Shown one piece after another: positions 22,984 to 32,172 of a stretch of 48,180 nucleotides of DNA. The stretch is taken from the IMG/VR virus record IMGVR_UViG_3300041405_000291, positions 1-48,180 of that record. The stretch is one strand, 5' to 3'. Both the position numbers and the translations under genes were made by a program. Position 1 is the first letter of the stretch. Each line of letters begins with the position of its first letter. The notes beneath the pieces are model-generated. The model did not search any database. It was not told the DNA's origin and saw only the letters and a list, made by a program, of their open reading frames with translations. Source of the DNA: a virus.

Positions 22984-23037
22984 TGAATGACGGCATCAAT
23001 ATGGCATTTTCAACATAACAAAACAACTGTTTTGTTT
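22984..23037 (-). promoter_or_regulatory. Moron promoter region with perfect inverted repeat
   Basis: AACAAAAC-AACT-GTTTTGTT (23017-23036) is an 8-bp perfect inverted repeat in an AT-rich island. Reading leftward, TTGTTT, 17 bp, CATATT forms a plausible promoter. The repeat would overlap the -35, suggesting an operator. Confidence 0.4.
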
Positions 23038-23067
23038 GTGCAATAAGTTATTAGTGTTGAGTGGCCG

Positions 23068-23655
23068 TCAATGCCTATGGTTCGGAGTGTTACCACCGAC
23101 GTCGATAACCTTGCCGGCACTGTTAATGTCGCCAGTGGTGGTCAACGTGCTGTTGATGACCGTCTCGCCATCGATTGTGACGGTGCCGACGAGGTTGATT
23201 TGCCTCGACATCAACCGGGTACGGTCGGGTGTCATCTCCAGCAACGAGTCTCCGACTTTCACGATGACCGTACCTGCGGGCAAGTTGATAGTGTAACTAT
23301 TGGCCTCCCAGTCGTAGATAAGCGAGCCACCATCGTCGAAGCGCCAGACCTCAACGTGATCGCGATTATCCGGTGGAGGTCCACCGTTGCCGTATAAGCC
23401 AGGAATGAACGTGCCTTGCGCCACGTCACCGCTTGCACTGATCAAGGTGCCCTGCTCGTTCAAACTCGGTGCCCGCCAGTGCCGTGCCTTGCCGGCGGCG
23501 ATGCTGTGCCAGCGCACCCAGCCGCTGACCCATTCACCATCCGAAACTCGACACACCGGGGGTGATGCGGCGAGATCCACTGCTACCACGTAGCAGTCCT
23601 TGACCAGGCCGGCGAGCATACGGTCGTGCTGTGCCGCGACGTAACCGGAACTCAC
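23068..23655 (-). CDS. Baseplate spike protein V
   Basis: 195 aa, P2 gpV family. OB-like N-terminal part (VVAVDLAASPPVCRVSDGEW), C-terminal beta-helix with repeated T-V-I-N steps, and the terminal PNHRH whose His-x-His motif coordinates iron at the spike tip in P2 and phi92. It overlaps the upstream gene by 4 nt. Confidence 0.9.
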   Translation of the reverse strand: MSSGYVAAQHDRMLAGLVKDCYVVAVDLAASPPVCRVSDGEWVSGWVRWHSIAAGKARHWRAPSLNEQGTLISASGDVAQGTFIPGLYGNGGPPPDNRDHVEVWRFDDGGSLIYDWEANSYTINLPAGTVIVKVGDSLLEMTPDRTRLMSRQINLVGTVTIDGETVINSTLTTTGDINSAGKVIDVGGNTPNHRH

Positions 23656-24170
23656 GGCACCTGCTCCGGACGGAACGGGCCGTCGCCTGGCTCAATGTTC
23701 AGCACCAGCGTGCCCGGTGGCTGATTCGGCCAAGGCCAGTCGGCCTCACCGAGGTAGATCTGCTGTGTCCATTCCACAACCCAGACGGTGTAGCCGTCCA
23801 GTTCAGGTTTGGTCCAGTCCTGCATGGCCTGTACAAACTCGGCGGGTTCGACCTCGACGCCCCACGACTGCATCCGTAGCAAGACCGCCAACTGACCAGC
23901 GATGAACACCGCTTGCTGTTGATGGTCAGGCTGGATCGGGTCGGTGATCACTCTCGCTTCGAACTTGCAGGACAGCCCGGTTTCGCCCGTTCCCGGATCG
24001 ATACCCGATTCCATCTCTGCGAGTTCGACCAGCACCGCCGGCAAGGCAATTCGATCATCAATGTTCGGCCAGACCGCGACGCTCTGAACGCCCGGCAGAT
24101 GACCCTGAATGTGTCGCTCGATGGCGCGATACAGCTGCTCAAGGCTGAACGGCTCGTCTTGATCCCTCAC
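23652..24170 (-). CDS. Tail completion/terminator-like protein
   Basis: 172 aa (LEQLYRAIERHIQGHLPGV; GQLAVLLRMQSWGVEVEPAE; VWVVEWTQQIYLGEADW). The position before V and size fit the tail terminator/completion role (P2 R/S region, Mu gp37-like). Exact family uncertain. Confidence 0.6.
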   Translation of the reverse strand: MRDQDEPFSLEQLYRAIERHIQGHLPGVQSVAVWPNIDDRIALPAVLVELAEMESGIDPGTGETGLSCKFEARVITDPIQPDHQQQAVFIAGQLAVLLRMQSWGVEVEPAEFVQAMQDWTKPELDGYTVWVVEWTQQIYLGEADWPWPNQPPGTLVLNIEPGDGPFRPEQVP

Positions 24171-24171
24171 G

Positions 24172-24828
24172 TCATTTCCCCTTCAGGTGCTTTTGCACTT
24201 CAAAGTTGAGTTCCTGCTGCAGGACGTGCAGCAGCTGTTCGTCAGCTTTGCGAACCCAGCTTTCGAAGTGCGGTCGGGCTTGCTCCAGCGATACCTTGGC
24301 CTTGGCCAGCGGGAAGCGGTTGTCGTGTTCGGCGATCCAGCCCGAACTCGCGCCGACCGCCCTGCTGACATCGCTGCCGGGATAATCGTCCGCCCTGAAG
24401 TGCTTGCTGCCGGTACGAATCCAGACGTCTGCGCTGTTGCCGTAGACCTTCTTGAAGAACGCACCTTGAAAGCGGCGCCCCGCCACCGACACGCCGGAGC
24501 GGCTCTGCCGAGGTCGGCCGATGCGGCTGGCTTCTATTGCATTGAGGCCGAACCACAGTTTGCCGCTGTTGGCACCGCCACTCACCGGGTAGGCTCGCAA
24601 TCGTTGCCGTACGGCAGCGACCGCAATGCGTTCCTGCCGGCCAACGGCACGGGCGATTTGCGTGGCGAGCCAGCGCAGGGTTTTGTTGATCGCACGGCGT
24701 TGGGCATTGGCCGCTGCTTTCGGTAACAACGCAGCGAAATCCTGAAAGGTTTTCAGGTCCGCCGCCGAGGTCTGCAGCGAGATCATCCCGCCGCCGGCCG
24801 AGGGCTTGAAGTGGCTGCCGACACTCAT
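24172..24828 (-). CDS. Minor tail protein Z-like
   Basis: 218 aa, lambda gpZ family: AAANAQRRAINKTLRWLATQ, FKKVYGNSADVWIRTGSKHF, basic throughout. It lies at the head-tail switch point of the genome, where lambda-like head genes meet P2/Mu-like tail genes. It ends 1 nt before the next start. Confidence 0.75.
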   Translation of the reverse strand: MSVGSHFKPSAGGGMISLQTSAADLKTFQDFAALLPKAAANAQRRAINKTLRWLATQIARAVGRQERIAVAAVRQRLRAYPVSGGANSGKLWFGLNAIEASRIGRPRQSRSGVSVAGRRFQGAFFKKVYGNSADVWIRTGSKHFRADDYPGSDVSRAVGASSGWIAEHDNRFPLAKAKVSLEQARPHFESWVRKADEQLLHVLQQELNFEVQKHLKGK

Positions 24829-25145
24829 GGTCGTTTCCTCAGTATCAAAGCGACGAGTCCGTCGCCGCCCGGCTCGAGCTGCAGCAAGTCGTAGTCGCCG
24901 CCACCGTCCAGCTCCGGCAGATCCACACTCACCAGCAGCCCTTTTTTCAGACCATGCGAATCACGGACGCGGATCTCAAACTTTGGCTCTCGCAACGCCG
25001 TTCTGATGTTGCCCATCTTGGGTTGCAACCAGGGCGCGGCGAACATGCCCAGCACCGGTTCGTCGCTGCCCTCGATCCGGGCCGTGTCGCCCAACGTTTC
25101 GAACACCGTGTCGTCGATGTCCTCCAGCAACTCCCGGAACGGCAC
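24825..25145 (-). CDS. Head-tail joining protein
   Basis: 106 aa starting at GTG 25145 (GGAG 8 nt upstream), overlapping the capsid stop. PFRELLEDIDDTVFETLGDT and LLQLEPGGDGLVALILRKRP resemble FII-like connector proteins that follow gpE in lambda-type phages. Family assignment is by position and size. Confidence 0.6.
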   Translation of the reverse strand: MPFRELLEDIDDTVFETLGDTARIEGSDEPVLGMFAAPWLQPKMGNIRTALREPKFEIRVRDSHGLKKGLLVSVDLPELDGGGDYDLLQLEPGGDGLVALILRKRP

Positions 25146-25147
25146 GG

Positions 25148-26143
25148 TCAAAGCTCCAGAAGAACCTGCGCACGTGGTCGCGTGCACAGATGCAGCGGGT
25201 TGGACTGCGCTTCACCGGCCATGCCTTTTTTGAACGGCAGCGGCTCGATCATGCTGTAGTAGGGAATGCCTTGGGTGTTGACCGTCTCCATGTAGTCAGC
25301 CGGCGCAAACACCGAGATGTACAGATCCGGCACGCCTTCAGGGATCAGCAGCGCCTTGTCGTCGTGCACGAACGACACGCCCGCCACCTTGCCACGGTAG
25401 CGCTCCCAGATGATGCCGCCGAACTCGAAGCTTTCACGAGCATCACCGCGCAGGGCGGCTGCCTGTTGACTGTTGAGGTAGGTCTCTTTGACCGACTTGT
25501 GAACGATCAGCTTGTTCCAGAAGTTCTTGCCGCAGAAGGCGCGGGACCCGGTGCTGGTGATACTGCCGAGTGCATCCTCCTGCATGTCCAGCGCTTCACC
25601 GCATTTGACCCGCAGCTCCGTGCCCGCATCCGCGAGCCCCATGGACAATTTCTGTCGTTGTACACCGAAGCGGTCGTAGAGGTCGAGCAGTACAGTCTTG
25701 CCATCGGCGTCGAGGATCTGGCCATTCAGTGCGCCCATGCGCTGAAATTCGTGCGTGGCGTCCAACTGACGCCGCGCCTTGGCCAAGCGCGCATTGACCA
25801 CGTCCTGTACCGCTTGTAACTCGGTGCGAGTGCCGAAGGCACGGATGCCTTGAATCTCGTCGGCCTTGATGGTGAAACGCTCCGGCAGGTGCACGGTGTT
25901 GAACGGGATCAGGTTGCGTTTGCTGGCAGCAACCACCAGACCAGAGGTGCCACGCTCACCCGCCGGTACCAGGGCCAAGGTGTCACCGTCCTTCTCGATC
26001 TGCACGGTCAGGGTGGTGATGCCCTCCTCGCGAAACAGGCCCAGTGCGCTGATGCGTCCCGGCAAGTAAGGTTGGTCGTTCAACGCAGCGGTCAGCGAAT
26101 CGACGCTAAAAGCTTCGTCGTCAAAAATGGCGATATCGGCCAT
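25148..26143 (-). CDS. Major capsid protein (lambda gpE family)
   Basis: 331 aa. ADIAIFDDEAFSVDSLTAAL, LPGRISALGLFREEGI, and TQGIPYYSMIEPLPFKKGMA are characteristic of the lambda gpE-type HK97-fold capsid. ATG at 26143 (GGAGAG upstream); upstream in-frame codons overlap a terminator and are unlikely to be coding. Confidence 0.9.
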   Translation of the reverse strand: MADIAIFDDEAFSVDSLTAALNDQPYLPGRISALGLFREEGITTLTVQIEKDGDTLALVPAGERGTSGLVVAASKRNLIPFNTVHLPERFTIKADEIQGIRAFGTRTELQAVQDVVNARLAKARRQLDATHEFQRMGALNGQILDADGKTVLLDLYDRFGVQRQKLSMGLADAGTELRVKCGEALDMQEDALGSITSTGSRAFCGKNFWNKLIVHKSVKETYLNSQQAAALRGDARESFEFGGIIWERYRGKVAGVSFVHDDKALLIPEGVPDLYISVFAPADYMETVNTQGIPYYSMIEPLPFKKGMAGEAQSNPLHLCTRPRAQVLLEL

Positions 26144-26161
26144 GGGTACTCTCCAGAAACG

Positions 26162-26184
26162 AAAAATCCCGCGCGCGGCGGGAT
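26162..26184 (-). terminator. Terminator-like hairpin between gpD and capsid genes
   Basis: ATCCCGC-N5-GCGGGAT with TTTTTC on the minus strand. It may adjust the ratio of decoration to capsid protein or be bypassed by antitermination. Confidence 0.65.
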
Positions 26185-26203
26185 GCATTTAAAAAGGATC
26201 GAC

Positions 26204-26548
26204 TCAGCGGACGATCAGATGGTGTGTCGCGAGAGCTTTCTCGGCGGCCGGGTCGAGGCCTGTCAGGTGGACCTCGCTGACCTCGGCAAGCCGGACAACA
26301 GCGCGACCGCGACGAACGACGTCTGACTCGCCGAGCGGGCCGTAGAGAATGGCAACGGCGTTTTCAGTGCCGTCTTCGGCGATCGGGTTGTACGGGGCGA
26401 ACTCGCCGGTTGCGGTCTCCAGGCCGAGGATCTGTCCGGGTTCCAGAGCGGGGCCGGCCGCGACGTTGATCGCTTCGCGAGAAATGTTTCCGGCGCCCTC
26501 GGACAGCAGGAACTCGCCTGCATGCATCGGTTCGCGTTTGATGGTCAT
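26204..26548 (-). CDS. Head decoration protein (lambda gpD family)
   Basis: 114 aa: FLLSEGAGNISREAINVAAG, GQILGLETATGEFAPYNP, AILYGPLGESD. Trimeric stabiliser of the expanded capsid. Overlaps the protease gene by 4 nt. Confidence 0.9.
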   Translation of the reverse strand: MTIKREPMHAGEFLLSEGAGNISREAINVAAGPALEPGQILGLETATGEFAPYNPIAEDGTENAVAILYGPLGESDVVRRGRAVVRLAEVSEVHLTGLDPAAEKALATHHLIVR

Positions 26549-27687
26549 GGTCTTGCTCCTTTAGAGGCTTGAGATTGTGCGGCCTGACGCGCTGCCCAAA
26601 TCGAGGGCGGATCGGGTTGCTTGGCTTGAATCTTGGGTGCCGGGTCTTCGTTCTGTGGCAGGCTGTTGTCGATCTCGAAGCCCCCACCTTTCCCTACAAC
26701 TTTGTCGAACAGCCGGGCACGCACGGCGCTGGTATCGAGTCCGGCCTGTACGAACTCCACCGCAAACTCTGGCAGCCGGGCAGCCACACACAGATCGCGG
26801 ATCGACTTGGCCTGAGTGATCGCGGCTTTCACGGTCGCTTCATCTACCAGCTTGGTAGTGGCAAGCAGTGGCTCGATCAGGTTGCTCATTCCGCCTTGGT
26901 TGCAGGACTTGGTGATCAGCAGAGCCAGCGCCGCCGCATCCGCACTAGGTGCCGATGGCTCAGGTTTGTCGACCACCGGCTCGGTCGGTTTCGTAGGTTC
27001 GTTGAGCAGATCCAGCAGCGCCTGGGGCGTGCGTTGGTATTTCTGCATGACCGTGCCCTGCCCCAGACACGCCTTGATTTGCACACCGTCGCCGACCTCG
27101 TCGGCCAATCCGAGGGCCACCGCTTCGCGGGCCGTCAGCCAGGTCTCGGCATTGACCAGACGCCGCAGCTCGACCTCGTCAATGTCCGGCGCCTTGGCCT
27201 TGTAGGCCGTGATGATGAGCTCCAGCGCTTGATCTAAAGCTGTCGCCACCTTGCGCATATCCTCGGCATCCCCCGAGGCATAGGTCCACGGGTTGTGGAT
27301 CATTAGTGCGGCGTTTTCCGCAACTATCACCCGATGAGCGCCGCAGACTGCAACGCTCGCAGCACTGGCAGCCAGGGCATCGACGCGGCCGGTGCAGCGC
27401 TCACCCAGACGCGACAGGGCGTTATGAATGGCCAGACCGTCGAACAGATCGCCGCCGATGCTGTTGAACGCCACTACAATCGGTGAGGTACCGTCATCCA
27501 GTGCGGCTAGGTCACGCACGAACTGATTGGCCGTAATGCCCCAGGTGCCGATCTCGCCGTAGACGTACACTTCGATAGTGCGCTGTTCGGCTTCACCGCT
27601 GGCCCGGAGGCTGTACCAGTGTTTGTCTTGCACGGGCAGTTGCCCGTCCAGTTTGTTGAAGATTCGTAGAGGGAACGGCGGTTTCAT
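26545..27687 (-). CDS. Head maturation protease (ClpP-like) with scaffold domain
   Basis: 380 aa. ClpP/S49-like fold: VAFNSIGGDLFDGLAIHNAL, catalytic Ser in ALAASAASVA, and NAALMIHNPW with the likely His. The C-terminal ~170 residues (helical, Pro/Gln-rich) probably act as scaffold, as in lambda gpC/Nu3 or similar fusions. Overlaps the portal gene by 4 nt. Confidence 0.88.
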   Translation of the reverse strand: MKPPFPLRIFNKLDGQLPVQDKHWYSLRASGEAEQRTIEVYVYGEIGTWGITANQFVRDLAALDDGTSPIVVAFNSIGGDLFDGLAIHNALSRLGERCTGRVDALAASAASVAVCGAHRVIVAENAALMIHNPWTYASGDAEDMRKVATALDQALELIITAYKAKAPDIDEVELRRLVNAETWLTAREAVALGLADEVGDGVQIKACLGQGTVMQKYQRTPQALLDLLNEPTKPTEPVVDKPEPSAPSADAAALALLITKSCNQGGMSNLIEPLLATTKLVDEATVKAAITQAKSIRDLCVAARLPEFAVEFVQAGLDTSAVRARLFDKVVGKGGGFEIDNSLPQNEDPAPKIQAKQPDPPSIWAARQAAQSQASKGARP

Positions 27688-29168
27688 GGTTTCTCCTGAT
27701 CGTCAGGGTGGGTATCGACCTCGACGAGCGTTCGGTAATTGAGGCCCAAATCGCGGGCACGTTGAGCGTCGGCGGCGTTCTCCGCGTCGACCGTTTCGGC
27801 GTCGTAGCCGGTACGCAAGCACATCTCACTGCGCGAACCGAATCCCGCATTGACCTCAAGCATTCGCGCCTGCACGTCCTGCACCGGTTGGATGTAGGCC
27901 CAGCCTTGCGGCACCCAACGCGTACGCAAAAATTCGCGACGACGCTTGGCGTAGTCCGGCAGTTCGATCACGCCGCTCAATACCGCCATATCCAGCCAAG
28001 CAGCGCGGACCGGCCGGCAAAGCTGATGGATGTAGACGTTGAATTGCAGTTGTTCGAGGCGGCGCCGGAACTCGTTGAGTACGACGCGCAGCGCACGGTC
28101 GTTGATGCCTTTCATATCACCCGTAAGGATCTCGTAGGGCGTATCGGTACCCGCTGCCGCTGCCATTAGTTGCTGACGCATGAAGTCCGGGTAGTTGTTG
28201 CCAGCGTCCGGTGGTTTGGAGAACTCGACCTCCTCACCGGCGCCCAGCTCCTGCATGGTGCCGGGTTCCAGCGCGACCATTGGCGTGAAGCCGTCGCGGT
28301 CGGCGGTGATCAGCTGGCCGGTGACCGGGTCGCGAGGTACCTGGCCCATGTCCGGCGACGGACGTTTGATGAAGCCGGCGAACAGATTGGAGACTTCCTG
28401 CCGGAACAGCACCGCGTCGTCGTAGTTGTCGAGACTGCGCAGACGTTTGAGAACCGGTGACATACGCGGCACGCCGCGCAACTGTCCCGGTTCCAGCGGT
28501 TCGAAGATGTGCAGCACCTGGCTGGCTGGCACGCGCACCAGTTGGTTGTAGCCGCTGTTGAGCGACGACGCGTCACGCGGGTGCGAGCGGTACATCCAGT
28601 AGGCCACGCGCTTGCCGGCCGGGTTGAACTCGATCCCGGCACGGATGATGTTGCCGGTCTTGGTCATCTCGAACTTGTCGTGCGGCACGAACTCCGGTGC
28701 CAGGGTCTGCAGCTGCAGCGGCACCACCAAGCCTTCGTCCAGACTGCGCGGACGCAATCGCACAAAGCACTCGCCTGCCGTTTCGACGGTGCGAGCCACC
28801 AGCGCCTGCTGGCCGTAGAAATCGCAGAGACCGTCAGCATCCGACTCGTCGGCCCAGTCGTCCCACAGCTCCTGCAGCAGGTTGCGCAACTCTTCGTCCT
28901 TGACCTTCGGACGCGGCGTGATGCCGGTGCCGATCAGGTTGCTGACGCGTTTGTTGATAGCATTGGCCGCATACGGGTCGTTACGCACCGCCGCGCGCGA
29001 ACGGGCACGCAGGTTGCGCAGCGCCGGGGTGTTGATGCTGTTGATGCCGTTATCAGAGGCATCCCAACTCGCCGAACGACGGCCCTCCCCAGCGCCTTCG
29101 TAGCTGGCCTTGATGTTCGATGGCAGCAAAAATCCGCTACGTGAGAGCGCCGGGAATTGTCGAGCCAT
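27684..29168 (-). CDS. Portal protein (lambda gpB family)
   Basis: 494 aa: ARQFPALSRSGFLLPSNIKA, VPASQVLHIFEPLEPGQLRG, MKGINDRALRVVLNEFRRRL. Forms the DNA entry vertex. Start overlaps the stop of the gpW-like gene (TGATGG). Confidence 0.92.
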   Translation of the reverse strand: MARQFPALSRSGFLLPSNIKASYEGAGEGRRSASWDASDNGINSINTPALRNLRARSRAAVRNDPYAANAINKRVSNLIGTGITPRPKVKDEELRNLLQELWDDWADESDADGLCDFYGQQALVARTVETAGECFVRLRPRSLDEGLVVPLQLQTLAPEFVPHDKFEMTKTGNIIRAGIEFNPAGKRVAYWMYRSHPRDASSLNSGYNQLVRVPASQVLHIFEPLEPGQLRGVPRMSPVLKRLRSLDNYDDAVLFRQEVSNLFAGFIKRPSPDMGQVPRDPVTGQLITADRDGFTPMVALEPGTMQELGAGEEVEFSKPPDAGNNYPDFMRQQLMAAAAGTDTPYEILTGDMKGINDRALRVVLNEFRRRLEQLQFNVYIHQLCRPVRAAWLDMAVLSGVIELPDYAKRRREFLRTRWVPQGWAYIQPVQDVQARMLEVNAGFGSRSEMCLRTGYDAETVDAENAADAQRARDLGLNYRTLVEVDTHPDDQEKP

Positions 29169-29374
29169 CAGATTCCCTTGCCCCCATGACTAAGTCGCAC
29201 AACCCGCGAACGCGGGCCGGCAGCGCTGGTGAGCGAACTGCGGATCTCTTCACGGGCGCGGAGCAGTTCGTCGACGTCGCGGTATTCCACCGTTCGGTCG
29301 CTGTAGCGCACGGTCTTTTCGCCACGCGCAATGGCGCGCTCGATGGCGTCGAGGTGTTTTGGAGTAAAGGACAT
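29168..29374 (-). CDS. Head-tail connector gpW-like
   Basis: 68 aa, the size and helical pattern of lambda gpW (MSFTPKHLDAIERAIARGEK; VEYRDVDELLRAREEI). Located between terminase and portal as in lambda. Confidence 0.85.
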   Translation of the reverse strand: MSFTPKHLDAIERAIARGEKTVRYSDRTVEYRDVDELLRAREEIRSSLTSAAGPRSRVVRLSHGGKGI

Positions 29375-29375
29375 A

Positions 29376-31400
29376 TCAGCGTCTCTTCAGGTAACCGCTG
29401 GTGGAGCTACGGCGTTGAGGGGGAGCTGCCGGTCGCGATTGCGCAGCCGGTGCAGCGGGTGGAGGTGCGGACTGAGCCTGACGCACTGCCGCAGGCGCAG
29501 GTGTTCGCTCGTCATTAACTCGCTCACCTTGAACAGGCTTGACGCCCAAGGCGTCGTCAAACAGGCCCGACTGAGCGAGGGCTTGTCGCACCCTGTCCCA
29601 ATCGTGTTCCTGATAGCGGTTGATGCCGAGGTAGTGCGCCATCGCGAGGCAGTACACCATCAGATCTAGCGCTTCGTTGCGCTCAGCCTTGCCCTTCACC
29701 CATTCGATGCGCTTGTGTCCGCGCACGTAGCGCACGACTTTGCGCTCGGCAACGCACTGGGCGAAGAACTCGTCCGGCAGGTCATTGGCGAAGTGCAGCG
29801 AACCGGGGCCGTCCGGGAACGGGTAGCGGTTGTAGATCCAATCTTTGGCAGTGTCGGTACCGACAAACCACAGCTCGGCGCCGTTGCGTTCGGTCTGGCC
29901 CTTCCATGTCACGTCGACCATGGACGGGCGCTGTGCAATCACCGGTCGGCCCGGCTTGCTCGCGCCCTTGATGGCGAAGATGTTGCGCCAGCGGCGAACG
30001 CGGCAGAACTGGTAGACCTCATCGGTGTGGTGACCGCCGGAATCGACGCCGACGGCGAGAATCGCCAGACCGACACCACAGGGATGCCGGTAACGGGCCT
30101 TGAGTTTCTCGTCCAGGACAGCCCAGGTGCGCTCGTCTGCCGGATCGCCCCAGATGATCTGGTGGTCGACCACCCAGCGCTCCATGCCGACGCCAAAGCC
30201 CATCACCATCAGTTCCAAGCGGTTGGCCTGGACGTCGACGGCGCCGGTCAGCATCAACACACCGACCGGCATTGCACCGAGGGTGTAAGTCTCCAGCCGC
30301 GCCCGAGCGATCAGCACTTCCGCCTTGGTCTGTTCGAGCGCGCTGTCCCAGACCTTGGCCAGACGAGTGTTGTAGAACACCTGCATCAGGCTCGTGTCGC
30401 CTTGATCCTGCGCTTTTTTGGCGTCTTCAAACTCCTCAGCAAGGCCGGCCCAATCCATCCAGCCAGTCGGCGAATACAGGGCGTTGAGATGAAAGCCAAC
30501 GGTTTTGCCGTCGCCGTCCGCATGGGCACGCCACTCGCCTCGGGCGAGCATGTCGCTCTTGTGGTGTTCCTCAATCAGCACGTCGCATTCAGGTGCTGCG
30601 CACTCGTAATGCACAGAGCTGAGGTCCTTGCTGTAGTGCAGCCGCTCCCATTCCAGCACCTGCATATGACCGCAGGTGGGACACGGCACGTAGTAGTGTC
30701 GCTGGTCGCTCGACTCGAACAGATCCGCAATTCGCGAGGCGCCCTTGATCGTTGGCGAGCTGGAAAAATAGATCTTGGCGTTACGGCCGAAATTGGTCGC
30801 CCGCGTCTCGGCCAGCCGGATGGGATCACCCTCCTGGCCGACGTCATTCTCCCAACGGTCGACCTCGTCGCCGTAGATATAACGTGCCGACAGCTCCGAA
30901 AGGTTGGCCGCAGAACCGGCCGTGGTGACGTACAGCGAGCCACCCTCGAATTCCTTGGTGTCCATCGTGTTGCGTGCGTCCCGCGAGCGGGTGGCCGCGA
31001 CCCGTTCGCGCAGAACGGGGGTGGCCTTGATGGTCTTGCTGATCCGCCCCGACACTCGCTTGGACAGGCCAAGGCTGGGGAGCAGCGCCAGGATGTTCGA
31101 CGGTGCCATGTGGATTAGGCCGCCCATCCAGTTCAGGGCGATCTGCGTTTTCATCAGCTGCGAGGCCACCATGGTGATAACGCGTCTGCAAGGGTGAGCG
31201 GGCGAAAGGCAGCGCATTGGCTCGCGGGCATAAGGTGTTCGAGAGGTGCGGTACTGGCCGGGTTCAGGGGCGCCGGTGTCACGCGGGATTCGCATGTACT
31301 CGTCGGCCCATTCGTCGATCCAGAGATCGGGGTCGGGGCGCAGTCCACGGAAATAAGCCTCACGGTACACCTCTGCACCGTCAGGAAATTCCGTGTGCAT
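29376..31400 (-). CDS. Terminase large subunit (lambda GpA family)
   Basis: 674 aa. N-terminal ATPase with a Walker-A-like segment around Lys84 (VASQLMKTQIALN), acidic Walker B-like YIYGDEVDRW, a Cys pair CPTCGHMQVLEW, and C-terminal nuclease part (VDVQANRLELMVMGFG; AVGVDSGGHHTDEVY). Lambda GpA enzymes cut at cos sites, so packaging is probably cos-type. Confidence 0.92.
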   Translation of the reverse strand: MHTEFPDGAEVYREAYFRGLRPDPDLWIDEWADEYMRIPRDTGAPEPGQYRTSRTPYAREPMRCLSPAHPCRRVITMVASQLMKTQIALNWMGGLIHMAPSNILALLPSLGLSKRVSGRISKTIKATPVLRERVAATRSRDARNTMDTKEFEGGSLYVTTAGSAANLSELSARYIYGDEVDRWENDVGQEGDPIRLAETRATNFGRNAKIYFSSSPTIKGASRIADLFESSDQRHYYVPCPTCGHMQVLEWERLHYSKDLSSVHYECAAPECDVLIEEHHKSDMLARGEWRAHADGDGKTVGFHLNALYSPTGWMDWAGLAEEFEDAKKAQDQGDTSLMQVFYNTRLAKVWDSALEQTKAEVLIARARLETYTLGAMPVGVLMLTGAVDVQANRLELMVMGFGVGMERWVVDHQIIWGDPADERTWAVLDEKLKARYRHPCGVGLAILAVGVDSGGHHTDEVYQFCRVRRWRNIFAIKGASKPGRPVIAQRPSMVDVTWKGQTERNGAELWFVGTDTAKDWIYNRYPFPDGPGSLHFANDLPDEFFAQCVAERKVVRYVRGHKRIEWVKGKAERNEALDLMVYCLAMAHYLGINRYQEHDWDRVRQALAQSGLFDDALGVKPVQGERVNDERTPAPAAVRQAQSAPPPAAPAAQSRPAAPPQRRSSTSGYLKRR

Positions 31401-31404
31401 GGGT

Positions 31405-32007
31405 TCAATCCGTTGTCATGGCGTGTTCAAGGTCTGCTGAAGAGAGGCGCTCGGCCTCTTCCAGCGTTCGGCGGAAGGTGGCGGTCAGGTGCTTTTCGAT
31501 CAGCCAGGGATCGGTCATGGCCGCAAGGTCGTGGGAGAGTTGCGGCAGCGGACCGAACAGTTGATCGCGCAGCAAGCGGCCTGCGTTGTAGGCGCCGGTT
31601 TCTACCGCCTCCTTGGAGACCAGCGAGCCTTGAGCTTTGCCCACTTCGATCTCCGCCAGCTTGGCCATGTTGTGTTCACGCAGTGCGCGGGCCTTCTGGA
31701 AGTCGGGCTGCTTGCCATCGCTAGTGAGAACCTGCGGCGGCGCAGCCGTGGAAGTCGGCTCGGTCTGGGTCGACAGTTGGCTGTAAACGTCACGCTGAAT
31801 CCGGTCTTGCTGGTGACGCTCGGCGACGGCAGTTTTGCTTGGGTCAGCGGTGTCGCGAATCAATGCTTCGCTGGCCTGTACGTCCACCAGTTTTCCGTCC
31901 GGCGACAGCACTAGGCGGTTGTTGTTTTTCAACCAGGTGATGTAGCTCGGCGCCCTGCCGATGCGCGCCGCGAAGGCGCTTTTTGACAGGTAAGTTGTTT
32001 CTGTCAT
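31405..32007 (-). CDS. Terminase small subunit (Nu1-like)
   Basis: 200 aa with an N-terminal winged-helix-like start (TYLSKSAFAARIGRAPSYIT WLKNNNRLV). AAGGAGGG precedes ATG 32007 and decides the start. Binds DNA near cos and recruits the large subunit, whose gene starts 4 nt further on. Confidence 0.82.
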   Translation of the reverse strand: MTETTYLSKSAFAARIGRAPSYITWLKNNNRLVLSPDGKLVDVQASEALIRDTADPSKTAVAERHQQDRIQRDVYSQLSTQTEPTSTAAPPQVLTSDGKQPDFQKARALREHNMAKLAEIEVGKAQGSLVSKEAVETGAYNAGRLLRDQLFGPLPQLSHDLAAMTDPWLIEKHLTATFRRTLEEAERLSSADLEHAMTTD

Positions 32008-32099
32008 AAGCCCTCCTTTCAACGGCTTTCAATGCAGACCTTTCAATTTCAATGGATTGAATTTCAGTAAGCTGAGGGTGCTCCCGCTAACAGTTTCCC

Positions 32100-32172
32100 G
32101 CGGGTTTCCGACCCCGTGTCCTTCAGATACCCCTAGGGTCCCCGGCAGTTTTCGGGGTGCCGGGGCGGTGCA
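32100..32172. other. Candidate cos region
   Basis: GC-rich noncoding DNA immediately upstream of the Nu1-like gene, with a perfect 8-bp dyad CCCCGGCA (32140-32147) / TGCCGGGG (32158-32165) and GGGGCGG alongside. Lambda-type cos lies just upstream of nu1, so this is the expected place. Cut position cannot be read from sequence. Confidence 0.35.

Noticed and set aside
29715-31118. Rightward reading frame (467 codons) over the terminase gene
   Set aside because: Antisense of a well-identified terminase; no ribosome site or family resemblance.
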